From Meloidogyne chitwoodi (lineage: Eukaryota; Nematoda; Chromadorea; Rhabditida; Meloidogynidae), in contig JACZZP010000014.1 in NCBI GenBank assembly GCA_015183035.1, forward strand, positions 620,001 through 684,000: a stretch of DNA of 64,000 nucleotides. The letters run 5' to 3'. The notes under the pieces are model-generated. The model was not told the DNA's origin. It did no database searches and was given only the letters and a program-made list of their open reading frames with translations. Below, one piece after another: positions 51,088 to 64,000 of the stretch. The position numbers and the translations under genes were made by a program. Position 1 is the stretch's first letter. Each line of letters starts with the position of its first letter.

Positions 51088-54000
51088 ATGCCATTAACTG
51101 CAAGACCTCATTTTACTTCTACCCATCAAAAATCCAATAAATCAAGCCCTTCAATAAAAAGATATGGCAGAACTTCTACTACACCAACATTCAAAGCAAT
51201 TAGTCCACCATCTGCTACTATTTCTACAGATGAAATAGGTTAACTTTTAAATATTTCTAATATGTAAACTTAATCTAAATAATTTTTATCAAATTTTAGG
51301 TTTTAAAATTGGCCCCTCAACAAGTAAATCAGTGCACTCAAATAGACCAACAATTAAAGATAAAGGCCCTTGTGCCCGTGTTGAATTGATGATCTCAGCA
51401 AGGTTATTAAAAAATGATGACCATGTCCTAATAGTTCTTTACAACTTTTAAAATAAACTCGATAGACCTAATCTTTTGGGAAACTCCCTTCATTGATAGG
51501 AATAGAATTTGTACAAGAATTTATTATGACAATTTTTACTCACGAATACTCTTAACTAGAATTAAATATTTTTATTTAAAATTAAGGAAAGTTAGACCTT
51601 AAGCCTTTTTATTTTTAACTATTTAGGACATTGGCAGACCGTGACTTTTTTTCAAAATCAGATCCTGTTTGTATAGTTGAAGAAATGACTACTCGATACT
51701 CTCGTGACAATTCTAAAAATGAATTTATAGAAATTGGAAGAACTGAATGCATTAAAAACACATTAGACCCTGTATGGAATAAAAGAATTTCACTCAATTA
51801 CTACTTTGAAAGTAAACAAATACTTCGGTTTAAAATGTGAGTTATTTATGGAATACTTTAGATCTTAAAAAATGTGATTAGTGAAACAGGTGGACTCTAA
51901 ACTTAAGTTTATATTACCCAATTATTTTAAAATTTAATATATTTCCAAAAATGTCGGCAATCTTTCGGAACACGGGTCCCAAAAAATTTTTTTTTATTTT
52001 TCCGCGAAAATTTGTATTTGGGGGTTATCAAGGGCGCTGATTACGAATTTGATATCAGATTTTGTCTAATCATTGATTTTATCTATGATTTTTCAATGCT
52101 TCGACGCTTCACTTGTGTCATTTCCCTCTCGCAGCCGACGAGTGTACAACGTGGTGGATTCAGGAGAGAGCGGAGGATTCCACGATCTCGAAGAAATTGA
52201 ATTGCATCCTCGTTGGTACTAATGTGGTTAATAAGCTCGAAAAGATCCATTTTACTTTTAAAAATAACTATAAATGGAAAAATAAAATTTTTAGAAAAAT
52301 CAAATACTTGATGAAAAATCATAGATAAAATCAATGATTAGACAAAATCTGATATCAAATTCGTAATCAGCGCCCTCGATAACCCCCAAATACAAATTTT
52401 CGCGGAAAAATAAAAAAAAATTTTTTAGGACCCGTGTTCCGAAAGATTGCCAAAATGTCTATTATCTTTTAATATTTTATCATTTCAATTACGACAGATA
52501 TGATATTGATTCTGGATCTGTGAAATTATCTGAACATGATTTCCTTGGAAAATGTGAATGCGAATTAGCTGACATTGTTGCAGCCCCAAATGGAATTTAT
52601 GAAATGAAAATTTTGTAAATTATAAATTATTTTTAGTAAAATTAAATAATATGTAAAATTAATTTATTAAGTTCCTGTAAAGATGTTCCACGACAAGGTG
52701 GTATATTATTAGTGAGTTCTGAGGAATTAGATGAAGGACAACGTGATATTGTGAATTTCTCCATTCGAGGTGTTGATCTTAACAGTGGTGGTTCATTCCT
52801 TCGGAAATGTGTTTTAAATCCAAATACCTTTTTGGAATTCTATCGTCTTCTTTGTGATGGAAGGTTTAACTTTAAATAATTCAAAGGATTATAAAATAAT
52901 TGATCTACTTTTTATTAAGTCGGCAAATGATCCACAGAACCGAAATAGCGAAAAATACAAAAAACCCTGAATGGAAGCCTTTTGAACTGAGAATAGATCA
53001 ACTTTGCAAGGGCAACAAAGAAGAGTAATAAAATTATTTTAATATTTATTAAAACTTTTAAATTTATAGAGAATTTCTTATTGATTGTTTTGATCAACGT
53101 GAATCTACTGGAAAGTTTGAATTTTTAGTGTTTATTTAATTGATCTAAATTTTAAGTCATCATTTAATTGGATCTTCTTCAATATCTATTAATGCATTAA
53201 CATCCAACCAACGAAAGCAAATTGAATTAATTAAGACAAAAAAGAATAAAGGAGAATCAATAAACGTTGTAAAAGGATTTCTTCACTTTATGGATGTTCA
53301 AATTAGGAAAGAGTTTACATTTCTAGATTTTATCGCATCTGGGTTAGTTACATAACTTGAACAAATAATAAATAATTATATTTAATTTTAGTTTACAACT
53401 TGAATTTGCTGTAGCAGTAGATTTGACAGCTTCAAATGGAGAAATCTCAAAATCTAGTTCATTGCATTATGTCAATTCGCAATATTTAAATCAATACGAA
53501 TGTGCTATATGTGCCGTTCTGGAGATTTGTGAACATTACAATCATTCAAAATTATTTGAAACTGTCGGTTTTGGAGCCAAAATTCCACCAGCCTTTTCTG
53601 TTAGCCATATGTTCCCTTTGGTATTATAATAAAATAAAGTCTTTTTAAACAATATTTTGGTAAAATTTTCAGAGGCTAAACAATTTTGAGCGCTTCGTTG
53701 AGGGAATCCAAGGTGTATTAGATGCATATAGGTATGCTATTGTCAATACCCAACTTTATGGACCAACCAATTTTGCCCCAACAATTCGCGAATTTGTATA
53801 TAAATGTCAGCAATTTCCAAGGGATGGTACAAAATATCAGGTTTAAAAATCACTTTTTAACTTTTTTTAAAAATTTATTTAGGTTCTATTAATTTTGACT
53901 GATGGAATAATTACAGATATGCAGAGTACGATGGAAGCATTAATTGACGCTTCACTTGAACCTCTATCAATAATAAGTATATTCATTAATTATATTTTTT

Positions 54001-54539
54001 ATGTTTAATTATTTTAAAGTAATTGGAATTGGCAAAGAAGATTTCAAAAAGATGGAATTTTTGGATTCGGATAATCGCCTCTTGACTTACAACGGAAAAG
54101 TTGCATCTAGAGATATTGTACAGGTAGATTATTGAGATATAATTATCCACTAAATTTTCATATCTCTTTTAGTTTGTACCATTCCGTGAATTTATTGGTT
54201 CAGCCTGGAGCATAACTCCAGATGAACAAGCTATTTTAAAAACCCTTCTTGGCAGAGAAGTCCTTGCTGAATTGCCAGCTCAGGTTTAATAATTTGCTAA
54301 CATTTTCGATACTTTGAAAAATTAAGGTATGCTCATTCATGAAAACAAATTCAATTATACCTCTTCGATCTCGTGCCCCATCAGATTGTGATATGAAAAT
54401 ATTTTTTAATTATAAATTTCAACAATCACAAGTAACCTCAAAAATTAATTGTTTGACTTCTTCAGCAAAAACTGAACAACAAACTCCAATTAATGAAAAT
54501 TCTAATGAAAAATCAGGACCTCCATATCCAGCATTTTAA
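51088..54539 (+). CDS. copine (two C2 domains plus vWA/copine domain)
   Basis: Fourteen exons: 51088-51238, 51300-51402, 51627-51836, 52498-52614, 52672-52863, 52920-53024, 53070-53114, 53157-53342, 53392-53620, 53673-53840, 53883-53976, 54020-54123, 54173-54283, 54327-54539. They give 675 residues. C2A (about 75-195): [16 protein letters not shown] and [21 protein letters not shown]2B (about 200-340): [17 protein letters not shown]. Copine vWA (about 365-600): [15 protein letters not shown] with a MIDAS-like site and VGFGAKIPP. Copines bind membranes in response to calcium. In C. elegans the relatives are NRA-1 (levamisole receptor-associated) and GEM-4; which one this is cannot be decided here. 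A low-complexity N-terminal extension of about 75 residues precedes C2A. Intron 3 holds a 496-bp MITE. Confidence 0.9.
51956..52451. mobile_element. 496-bp MITE with about 145-bp inverted repeats in a copine intron
   Basis: The ends GGCAATCTTTCGGAACACGG are inverted copies that stay paired for roughly 145 bp, up to ATTTTATCTATGATTTTT. They are flanked by the 8-bp duplication AAAATGTC (51948-51955 and 52452-52459). The open frames inside belong to the repeat. A diverged relative starts at about 62768. Confidence 0.88.
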
Positions 54540-54960
54540 TTCTATGGGATATACCTATCTTTATTTTTTTTTATTCTAAACATTTTGTTACAGTCAAAAT
54601 ATTACTGGTAAAATATTATTAGAGTCATTTTCTAAATAGCTTTATTATATTAAATTGCCATTTTATTTCGTTAGTCTGATTAAATAATTTAAAATATTTT
54701 ATTTTAGAAATACCTAATTATTATATTAAATATTCTCTAAATAATATGTGTGGTCAATCATAAATATAATAAAAGTGCATTTATGTTATTTCATTAGTCT
54801 GACTAAATACTTAAATTTTAATGGAAATAAAGTTAATTTCATAATTTTTATCGGAAGAGTAGAGAATTAATAAATATAGGTATATAAGTAATATAAATAT
54901 TGTTATTATAATTTTCACAATATTCGAAATATTAAATTCTGTCCTTCTTAAATAGCTATT

Positions 54961-55340
54961 ATGTTTAAAATTATATTTTTTTGTTTTGTTGTTATTGTTG
55001 GAACAATATCAAATGGTAGTTTTACAATTAAATATTATTTAGTAATCCTCTGATTTTATTTTAACTTAATGTTAGGATAGATAAGTTAGAGAATAAAAAA
55101 TAAAATAATATTTAATTATTTTTAAAAATAAATAAACAGTAAAACTAAATGATGAAACTAAAAAATATGAAACTACGAATGTTGACAACAAGCCATTGGA
55201 CAATCAAGCAGAAGGTATTTAATGTAGAAATAATAAATAATATTTATTTAATTTTAGTGCCTTTTTATAAATTAAATTTGTTTAAAAACTCCAATAAAAC
55301 ACAAAAAGATAATTTAAAAGAGAAAGAGCAAGGTTTGTAA
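54961..55340 (+). CDS. small secreted protein of unknown function
   Basis: Exons 54961-55015, 55140-55214 and 55258-55340, all in matching phase, give 70 residues. Residues 1-17 form a clear signal peptide (MFKIIFFCFVVIVGTIS). The mature part is charged and Lys-rich (KLNDETKKYETTNVDNKP ... KDNLKEKEQ) and has no Cys. I recognise no family. Small secreted proteins of this kind are common among parasitic nematode effectors, but nothing here proves that role. It lies 420 bp after the copine on the same strand. Confidence 0.5.
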
Positions 55341-55954
55341 TATTATTAAAATAATTGTTTAATAAATAAATAAAATAAACATTCTAATTAAAAAAATTAT
55401 TTAATTTAAAGATAATAAATATTTTGAAAATTTGGTTCATTTTTGGAATTCATTCAAAATGCAGTGATGAACTTTTTTCTATATAATAAAAATACAAATT
55501 ATATTAATTTAGTACTACATATATTAACACTTTAAAACATTTATTTATTTTTATGGAAACATTAAAAATTATATTGAGAATTTATTTAAAAAATGTTTTA
55601 ATAATATTAAATCTCTTTTTAATATAATAGATTTATTTATTTAATTACTTTTCTTTTATACTACATTATTAATTTAAATAAATAATTTAATAAAAATTTT
55701 AGGTAAAATTATGATGAATATTTGTTAGCATTAATTTATTAATTATAAATAGAATATTTTAATTTTATAATAATTTTAATTTTTTATCAAATTTATTATT
55801 TAAAGAAGGTTTTTCATAATTTATTATAATTTGTTTATCTATAGCAAAGATTTTATCGCGAAATAAGTACAATTCTTTCAAAGAATTATTAAAAAAATAT
55901 TTTTTCAAAAACATTCGAATTAAACAATATTTTTCAAGGTTACTAAATTAAATC
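55341..55954. other. AT-rich spacer
   Basis: No exon, RNA gene or repeat is visible between the small secreted protein and the dispersed repeat at 55955. Confidence 0.3.
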
Positions 55955-56190
55955 TAATTATATAAAAGAGAATGTTTGTTCGCTTGTTTGTTTGTCTTTT
56001 ATAGACAAATGATTGAGGGAAGTGAAAAAGAGGTTTTTATAGTAGTTTTTGACAGTTGGATACTATATAAAACGCTTATTTTTGATCATTCTTGAGTGGT
56101 GGTTGTGGCTTAGGTTACGCCGTTTGGTTGTGGCCGATGTTACGCCGTTTGGTTTTATGGCGGTAAGGGAGGTCAGGGATGGTGGGTGGG
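55955..56190. repeat. dispersed repeat, inverted relative of 21900-22080
   Basis: The run TATATAAAAGAGAATGTTTG ... GTAGTTTTTGACAGTTGGAT ... GGTTGTGGCTTAGGTTACGC matches the reverse complement of the block in the last madd-4-like intron. GGTTACGCCGTTTGGTTGTGG is repeated twice in tandem. It is GC-rich compared with the flanks. The neighbouring open frame is a read-through of the repeat. Confidence 0.75.
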
Positions 56191-56295
56191 CGACGACCTC
56201 ATATTCTTTTTTTAGTGGCAAAACGGAAAATTACCTATATTTCTTTGTAAGATTACATAAAAATATTTATTTAATTAAAAATATAATTATATTTT

Positions 56296-58052
56296 TTATA
56301 ATTTTTGGTTTTTTTCTTCATCAAATTCTTCAATTATCATATTTTTTCTTTCATCATTTGTTCCTCCATCAATACTTTGAGTTTTTAAACTTTTATAAAA
56401 TAATTTAATTAATTAATTTTAATAAATAATAATTTACTCTTTATTTTGTTTTCTTCCTGTCCTTAATGTCGGCATACTTATTTTTCTACTACGTTTTTCG
56501 CGTTCTTCTAATTCCTTCATTGCTCCTTCTAATTCATCTGTTTTAATTAATTGCATTTCTTTTGCTGTTATTTGAAAATCAGACAAACTGCCTTTTGGAA
56601 TTATATCCTTTTTTTTTTAAAATATTCTAAAAAATTAATTAATTATTTTACTTGTATTTTAAAAGAAGCTCTAGTGTGAGGTAATAATACAGTCATTTCA
56701 TCTGTTATTTTTGAAGGTAATTGATCAGCTAATTCAGATGCCATCATATAAGCAATATAAGTATTTCTATCAAGTACATAATTTAATTCTTAATTTTAAC
56801 TTGTTTTTAAAAAAAGAATTATAGACTTACCAAAATCGTCATCATCCTCTGAAAATTAAGAAAATAAATTTTTTATTAAATATTAAAAAAATATATTTCC
56901 AATACCTCCAAAAGGATTCATTAAATATTGACCAACTTTTAACCATCCAATATAAAAAAGCATTTGAAATGTAGTAAATATTGGAAATAAAATCGTTATC
57001 TCTTGTTCCATAGATTTTGTATCTAATTTTGGTTGTCTTCCAATAAGACAAATAAAAAAGTAACCATAAGTAGCAATTGCAACAACCTTTTTATTTTATT
57101 AAAAATTAGAGAAGATAAATTAAATATGTATATTTTAAATTAAAAAATAATAAATATTATAAATTTAATTTATTTCTTTTAATCTATTTAAATTTAAAGG
57201 AAAACCTGTGTATAAACTAAAGGTATTTTAACCCAATCATAAACATAAAGCATAGCAAAACCATCACGAAATTTATATAATTGTTCAACTAACATTTGCA
57301 TTTGTACAGTATCTATTCTTCGTTCACGTAATTGTTGTTTTAATAAATTTAAAATCCAAAGAAGTGGAACAAACCATTTACCATGTGGAGCACTTACAGA
57401 CATATATAAATCATATTCCTTTTTATTTAAATTAATTAAATTAAAATTATAATAAAATTACTTCTTCAGTCATTAATTTACTTTCAACTAAATGTCTTTC
57501 AGTTGGAAATCTTTTTAATGTTCTAACAGAAATGCCAGTCCATGCAATTGCAGATTGTAAAGAAGACCAACGAGCAATTGTTTTTCTTATTTCAAGATTT
57601 TCTTTTCCTGGAAAACAAGTAGAAACTGTCTAAAAAAATAAATTTAAAAATATTTTATTAAAAACCATCATTAATTTATCAGGCCAACTAATCCAATTAA
57701 ATTGTTCCCACCAACGAGCTACAACAACAGCTACGAAGAAACCAAGCAAAAAAGATAAAGGAATATATTGAGTACCTATTTCACACCATTTAATCCAACC
57801 AGTAAAATATTCTTTTTGTTTTTCATCCATTAATCCCCACTAAAATCAATTTAAAAATATATTTTAAATTTAAATAATTACTTGAACATAAAGAATAATA
57901 TAATATGCTATATAAAATCCAATTAAATCTTTTAATACAGCCTTCCATATAGAACCCCTCCAACGGAGCATTGAAGAGGAAAACTTTAAAATAAATAAAT
58001 TTTAAAATAATTATTTAATTAATTTTACCTCTTCTTCATATGAAATGGTCAT
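56296..58052 (-). CDS. bestrophin family chloride channel
   Basis: Ten exons: 58052-58029, 57983-57882, 57839-57666, 57629-57462, 57418-57206, 57086-56906, 56848-56831, 56788-56652, 56607-56438, 56389-56296. They give 426 residues. Bestrophin marks: LLRWRGSIWK-like start (MLRWRGSIWKAVLKD), FLLGFFVAVVVARWWEQF with the neck aromatic region, YDWVKIPLVYTQVV, CLIGRQ, YIGWLKVGQYLMNPFG, and the calcium clasp EDDDDFELNYVLDRN (about 288-302). The protein forms pentameric Ca2+-gated anion channels in the plasma membrane. An 18-nt exon (56848-56831) encodes most of the acidic clasp. The C-terminal tail is shorter than in vertebrate paralogues. A stop would follow GRKQNKE if the last intron were retained. 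Confidence 0.9.
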
Positions 58053-58539
58053 TTTAATAATAATAAATATATTTTATATAATTTTAAGCTTTTTAAATGT
58101 TTTGAATAAACTTTTAAGAAATAAATCAATTTTGTTAATTAATTATTGTTAAAAATTTATTTGTTAATTTATTGAATCGAATTAATAAAAATCGCAAAAA
58201 ATTCTTTATTTGTCCATTTTTGTTAAATTAAAAAATAAAAATATTTTCGGTTGAAAAATAAACATTTCTTAAATTAAAGGTAAAAATGGAGGACGCGCAA
58301 TCAGAATTAAAAAAAGACAATCAATTAATGACTAAATTAAAACAATTTGTGTAAAAAAACAAAGCCTGAGGGTAACAAACTTTGCTAATTTTATTTTTTT
58401 AATTTTATTTAGTAAAAGCAATAATTATTTATTTAAATCTTTTATCTGGTATTAAATTATTATTTAATTATAAAAATAATTTATTATTATTTTTTAAAAT
58501 AATTTATTAAAAAATAATTAATTTTTTCAAAAAAAATCC

Positions 58540-59271
58540 TCATTTATTTCCTCTTTTTTTCTTTCCTTTCTTCTTTTTCTCCTTTCCAGTCTTTCCAATA
58601 GGTGTAACTAATTTAGGTGTTTTAAAAGATGTTTTTTCTTCTTCAATATTTTTAGCTCTTTCAATTGATTTTAAATTTTTAAAAATTAATTGTCTAATAT
58701 TTTCAGATTCTTTAACATCGTAAATAAGCAATGATGAACATTTACCAAAATTTAATTTAGCAGATAAATTAATCGAAAGTTGAGGAACAACAAAAAATTT
58801 AATTGATATTGAACTAAAATAATTAAAAAAAGTTTTTTCATAAAAGACATACTTTAATGCAAAAATTGAAAATATTTGTGTTAAAGCAGTTGTATTAAAT
58901 AAAGTAACATCAAAAAGAATTATTGATCCAAATATTGAATCTCCTTCTGTCGCTTTAGGTAATTTATTTTGAAGTTCTCGAAATATAGATTTAAGGCCAA
59001 TAAGTACCAAATTGTTTTTTTTACAAATTTTACTTTCTATTAATTTATCTTAAAATAATTTTATTATTATTTATAACAAAAACTCACCAACATCATCTTT
59101 TACTTTTTGTTCTCCAATATATTTTTTAGTCTTCTTAACAAAACCAGCATTTTCTAAAAAAATGTTCAATTCCTCCAAAATTTGTTTATAATTATATTTA
59201 GAATTATAATCAATATTTAAATTTAATTTAATAGATGACTTAACATAAGGACGAATAGTTTTAGAAGCCAT
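58540..59271 (-). CDS. Lys-rich protein of unknown function
   Basis: Exons 59271-59088, 59048-58853 and 58813-58540 (the second intron is 39 nt and in frame, so it could be retained) give 217 residues. The start MASKTIRPYVKSSIKLNLNI is followed by a compact alpha/beta-like region (LVLIGLKSIFRELQNKL, SIILFDVTLFNT) and a basic tail (GKEKKKKGKKKRGNK) suggesting RNA or nuclear contact. I do not recognise the family. It sits between kinesin-13 (356 bp upstream) and bestrophin (488 bp downstream), all on the minus strand, so co-transcription is possible. Confidence 0.65.
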
Positions 59272-59626
59272 CTGAAGAAAATTAATATTAAAATTTTTTT
59301 TAGTTCAATCCAAAATTTGAGCTTAAAAACAGGTTGATCTAAGATATAAAAAAAAATAAATTTCTGCAAAAAACCTAATGTTTTTTATATAAATTAGAAA
59401 ACAACCATTAAATATTGCAAATCTTATAAATTTTGAACAATAATTTTATAGAAAGCAAAATTTTACAAAATAATTTTTAATTTGTGTGGAATAAGTACAT
59501 ATATAAATAGTATATGGAAAGCTCTGTATATATTTAAAAGCCTAATATCTGAAAAAAATTTAATGCCATTTTTGTCAGAAAGAAACAGAAAGGAACGTAG
59601 TAGAAGAAAAAACCTATTATTATATT

Positions 59627-62721
<3,095 letters not shown>

Positions 62722-62767
62722 CTATTAAGATAAAAATTAAAGACAGGAACAGTTGAGTGGAAAGAGC

Positions 62768-62905
62768 GGCAATCAATCTGGGTCCCGTCGAAAAAAATTC
62801 AACAAATCTGAAAACATGTTTCTAGGACTAATTTTTGGCGATAATCACAGATCTGAATTCTGATTTTGTCTAACACTTGATTTTATCCATGATTTTTAAT
62901 CAAGT
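62768..62905. repeat. diverged fragment related to the copine-intron MITE
   Basis: GGCAATC...GGGTCCC at 62768 and GATTTTGTCTAACACTTGATT / TTTATCCATGATTTTT at about 62863-62898 follow the same order as the left arm of the element at 51956. The right arm is missing or unrecognisable. The rest of 62905-63470 holds no gene I can support. Confidence 0.45.
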
Positions 62906-63478
62906 TCTTGATCTTTTTTGGAAAACGAAAAAGACATATGTCAGACTTTATTTTGGTCGGAATGTATTTTGTCTGCTGTATTTTTGGACCGTGTGTTGTC
63001 GGACAATGTTTTGTTTCGACTGTATTTTGGAAGATTTGTTTTGCCCCTTACCCGTCGAAATCTTCAGCACCAATAAAAGCTTAAAACTTTCAAATAACAA
63101 AAAAACAAATTTATTTTGGGAAATGAAACGGCCGGATTCCATCCATTTCATTGTAAAACGTGTATGCATTATTTACTACTGTCATATTATTGGATTTAGT
63201 ATAAATCCTTTCTCTTATTAACGTAGATCGCTATTTTATTTTTGCCATCCCATTCAAGATTATTTTTCAAAAAACTAAATTGGCCCTTAAAATGCAAAAA
63301 AATATACTAAAAACTTAAAAAATACGCTATACATAATTATTTTTCCCCACCACTTCCACATTTTAAATTTTTTTTCATATCTACAACATAAGATGCTATA
63401 AAAGCTTATTTTTATTTTGTTAGCTTAACAGCATAATATAATCAGCGGATTTTTCACATAAAAAGTTTAAGAGCAACA

Positions 63479-64000
63479 ATGGCAGAATCGATATCAGGGA
63501 AAAAAGAAGAACCGGCTCTTTATGATGATCCATCGGTATTCGTCTCAGTAAGAGCAGTACAAAGTAAACGAACATCAGAAAGTGAAGAGAATTCTCGGCT
63601 CCGTTCAGAGGAAACACAAAAGGATGGATATGAAGCAATTGGCAATTTGGATACTACTTCCTCATTGATGAACTCTATTAGTAGTCTAACAATCTTATAA
63701 AATAAATTTTTACTTTTTTATAGATAAAAAGAAATCAAAGACAGATCAAGGAAAAAGCAGGAATAAATCAAAGAAAGGTCAGTGCTTGAAAAATTCTCAA
63801 GAGTTATTAAATTTAATTTTCAGGAAAAGGGAAGGAAGAAATCTCTGCTAAAACTGCTATACCCGGTCATAATGAAGAGATGGAGGAGGAAACATCAGAT
63901 GAGGATGAAGAAGAAATTAAAACTGCCAAATCAAGGACAAAATCAAAGAAAAAAGATCTTTCGGAAAAGAAGTCCCACAAACAGACGAAAAAACGTAAAG
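63479..64000 (+). CDS. charged Lys/Glu-rich protein, 5' part only
   Basis: Exons 63479-63683, 63724-63777 and 63824-64000 (runs off the window) are joined in phase. The start MAESISGKKEEPALYDDPSV leads into Ser/Glu-rich sequence, then alternating basic (KKKSKTDQGKSRNKSKK) and acidic (MEEETSDEDEEEIK) patches. This is typical of disordered nuclear or chromatin-associated proteins. No domain is visible yet. The second half lies beyond the edge, so the family cannot be named. Confidence 0.6.

Noticed and set aside
56049..56408. 119-codon plus-strand frame
   Set aside because: Its first half is the dispersed repeat and its second half is antisense to the last bestrophin exon.
58285..58353. 22-codon open frame MEDAQSELKKDNQLMTKLKQ
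   Set aside because: Too short to support alone; no continuing exon or homology found by eye.
62877..63221. 114-codon plus-strand frame
   Set aside because: It begins inside the MITE remnant at 62768 and has no conserved features or splice partners.

Overview
The window looks like nuclear DNA of a plant-parasitic nematode, most likely a root-knot nematode (Meloidogyne) or close relative; that placement is inferred. It is extremely AT-rich. Almost every gene is cut by introns of 34 to 50 nt, with genes densely packed on both strands. Two complete 5S rRNA genes look like nematode 5S. Several families (MADD-4/punctin, MOLO1-type TPM protein, copine, bestrophin) are typical of nematodes. All gene models were assembled by hand from the six frames, joining exons at GT-AG sites (two at GC-AG) so that reading phase is kept.

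Layout. 0.1-1.35 kb: LSM6 (+) converging on a four-TM protein (-). 1.35-10.7 kb: an accessory block with a 25-bp satellite, three very long palindromic foldback elements, a 94-bp hairpin tandem repeat and a decayed lingerer/UBAP2-like pseudogene (-). 10.8-12.3 kb: a VRK-family kinase (+). 13.8-22.3 kb: a MADD-4/punctin-like synaptic organiser (+) with a second signal-peptide first exon. Its introns hold a small secreted-peptide gene, an antisense gene, a 5S gene and repeats. 23.4-25.0 kb: a MOLO1-like membrane protein (+) with another 5S gene in its first intron. 25.1-28.2 kb: an FBXO28-like F-box protein (-). 29.65-34.9 kb: NDUFS7 followed by a PIAS SUMO ligase (+). 35.9-38.5 kb: MEF2 (-) with about 5.7 kb of AT-rich upstream DNA. 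44.3-44.8 kb: a small zinc-finger-like protein (-). 45.3-48.05 kb: NMD3 and TIM13 (+), probably an operon. 48.2-48.75 kb: a 5S pseudogene split by a hAT-like MITE. 48.9-50.05 kb: a secreted glutaredoxin-domain protein (-). 51.1-54.5 kb: a copine (+). 54.96-55.34 kb: a 70-aa secreted peptide (+). 56.3-58.05 kb: a bestrophin (-). 58.5-59.3 kb: a Lys-rich protein of unknown role (-). 59.6-62.7 kb: a kinesin-13 with a duplicated N-terminal domain (-). 63.5-64.0 kb: the start of a charged protein (+), cut by the window edge.

Functional theme. Most genes are unrelated housekeeping genes: RNA decay and splicing, complex I, ribosome export, mitochondrial import, SUMOylation, microtubule depolymerisation. 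Three genes have nematode relatives linked to levamisole-type acetylcholine receptors: madd-4 (clustering), the adjacent MOLO1-like gene (auxiliary subunit) and a copine (receptor-associated). The most interesting signals are the two-promoter architecture of the madd-4 homologue, the tandemly duplicated kinesin-13 targeting domain, the in-frame N-terminal extension of MEF2, and the nested foldback, MITE and 5S insertion history.
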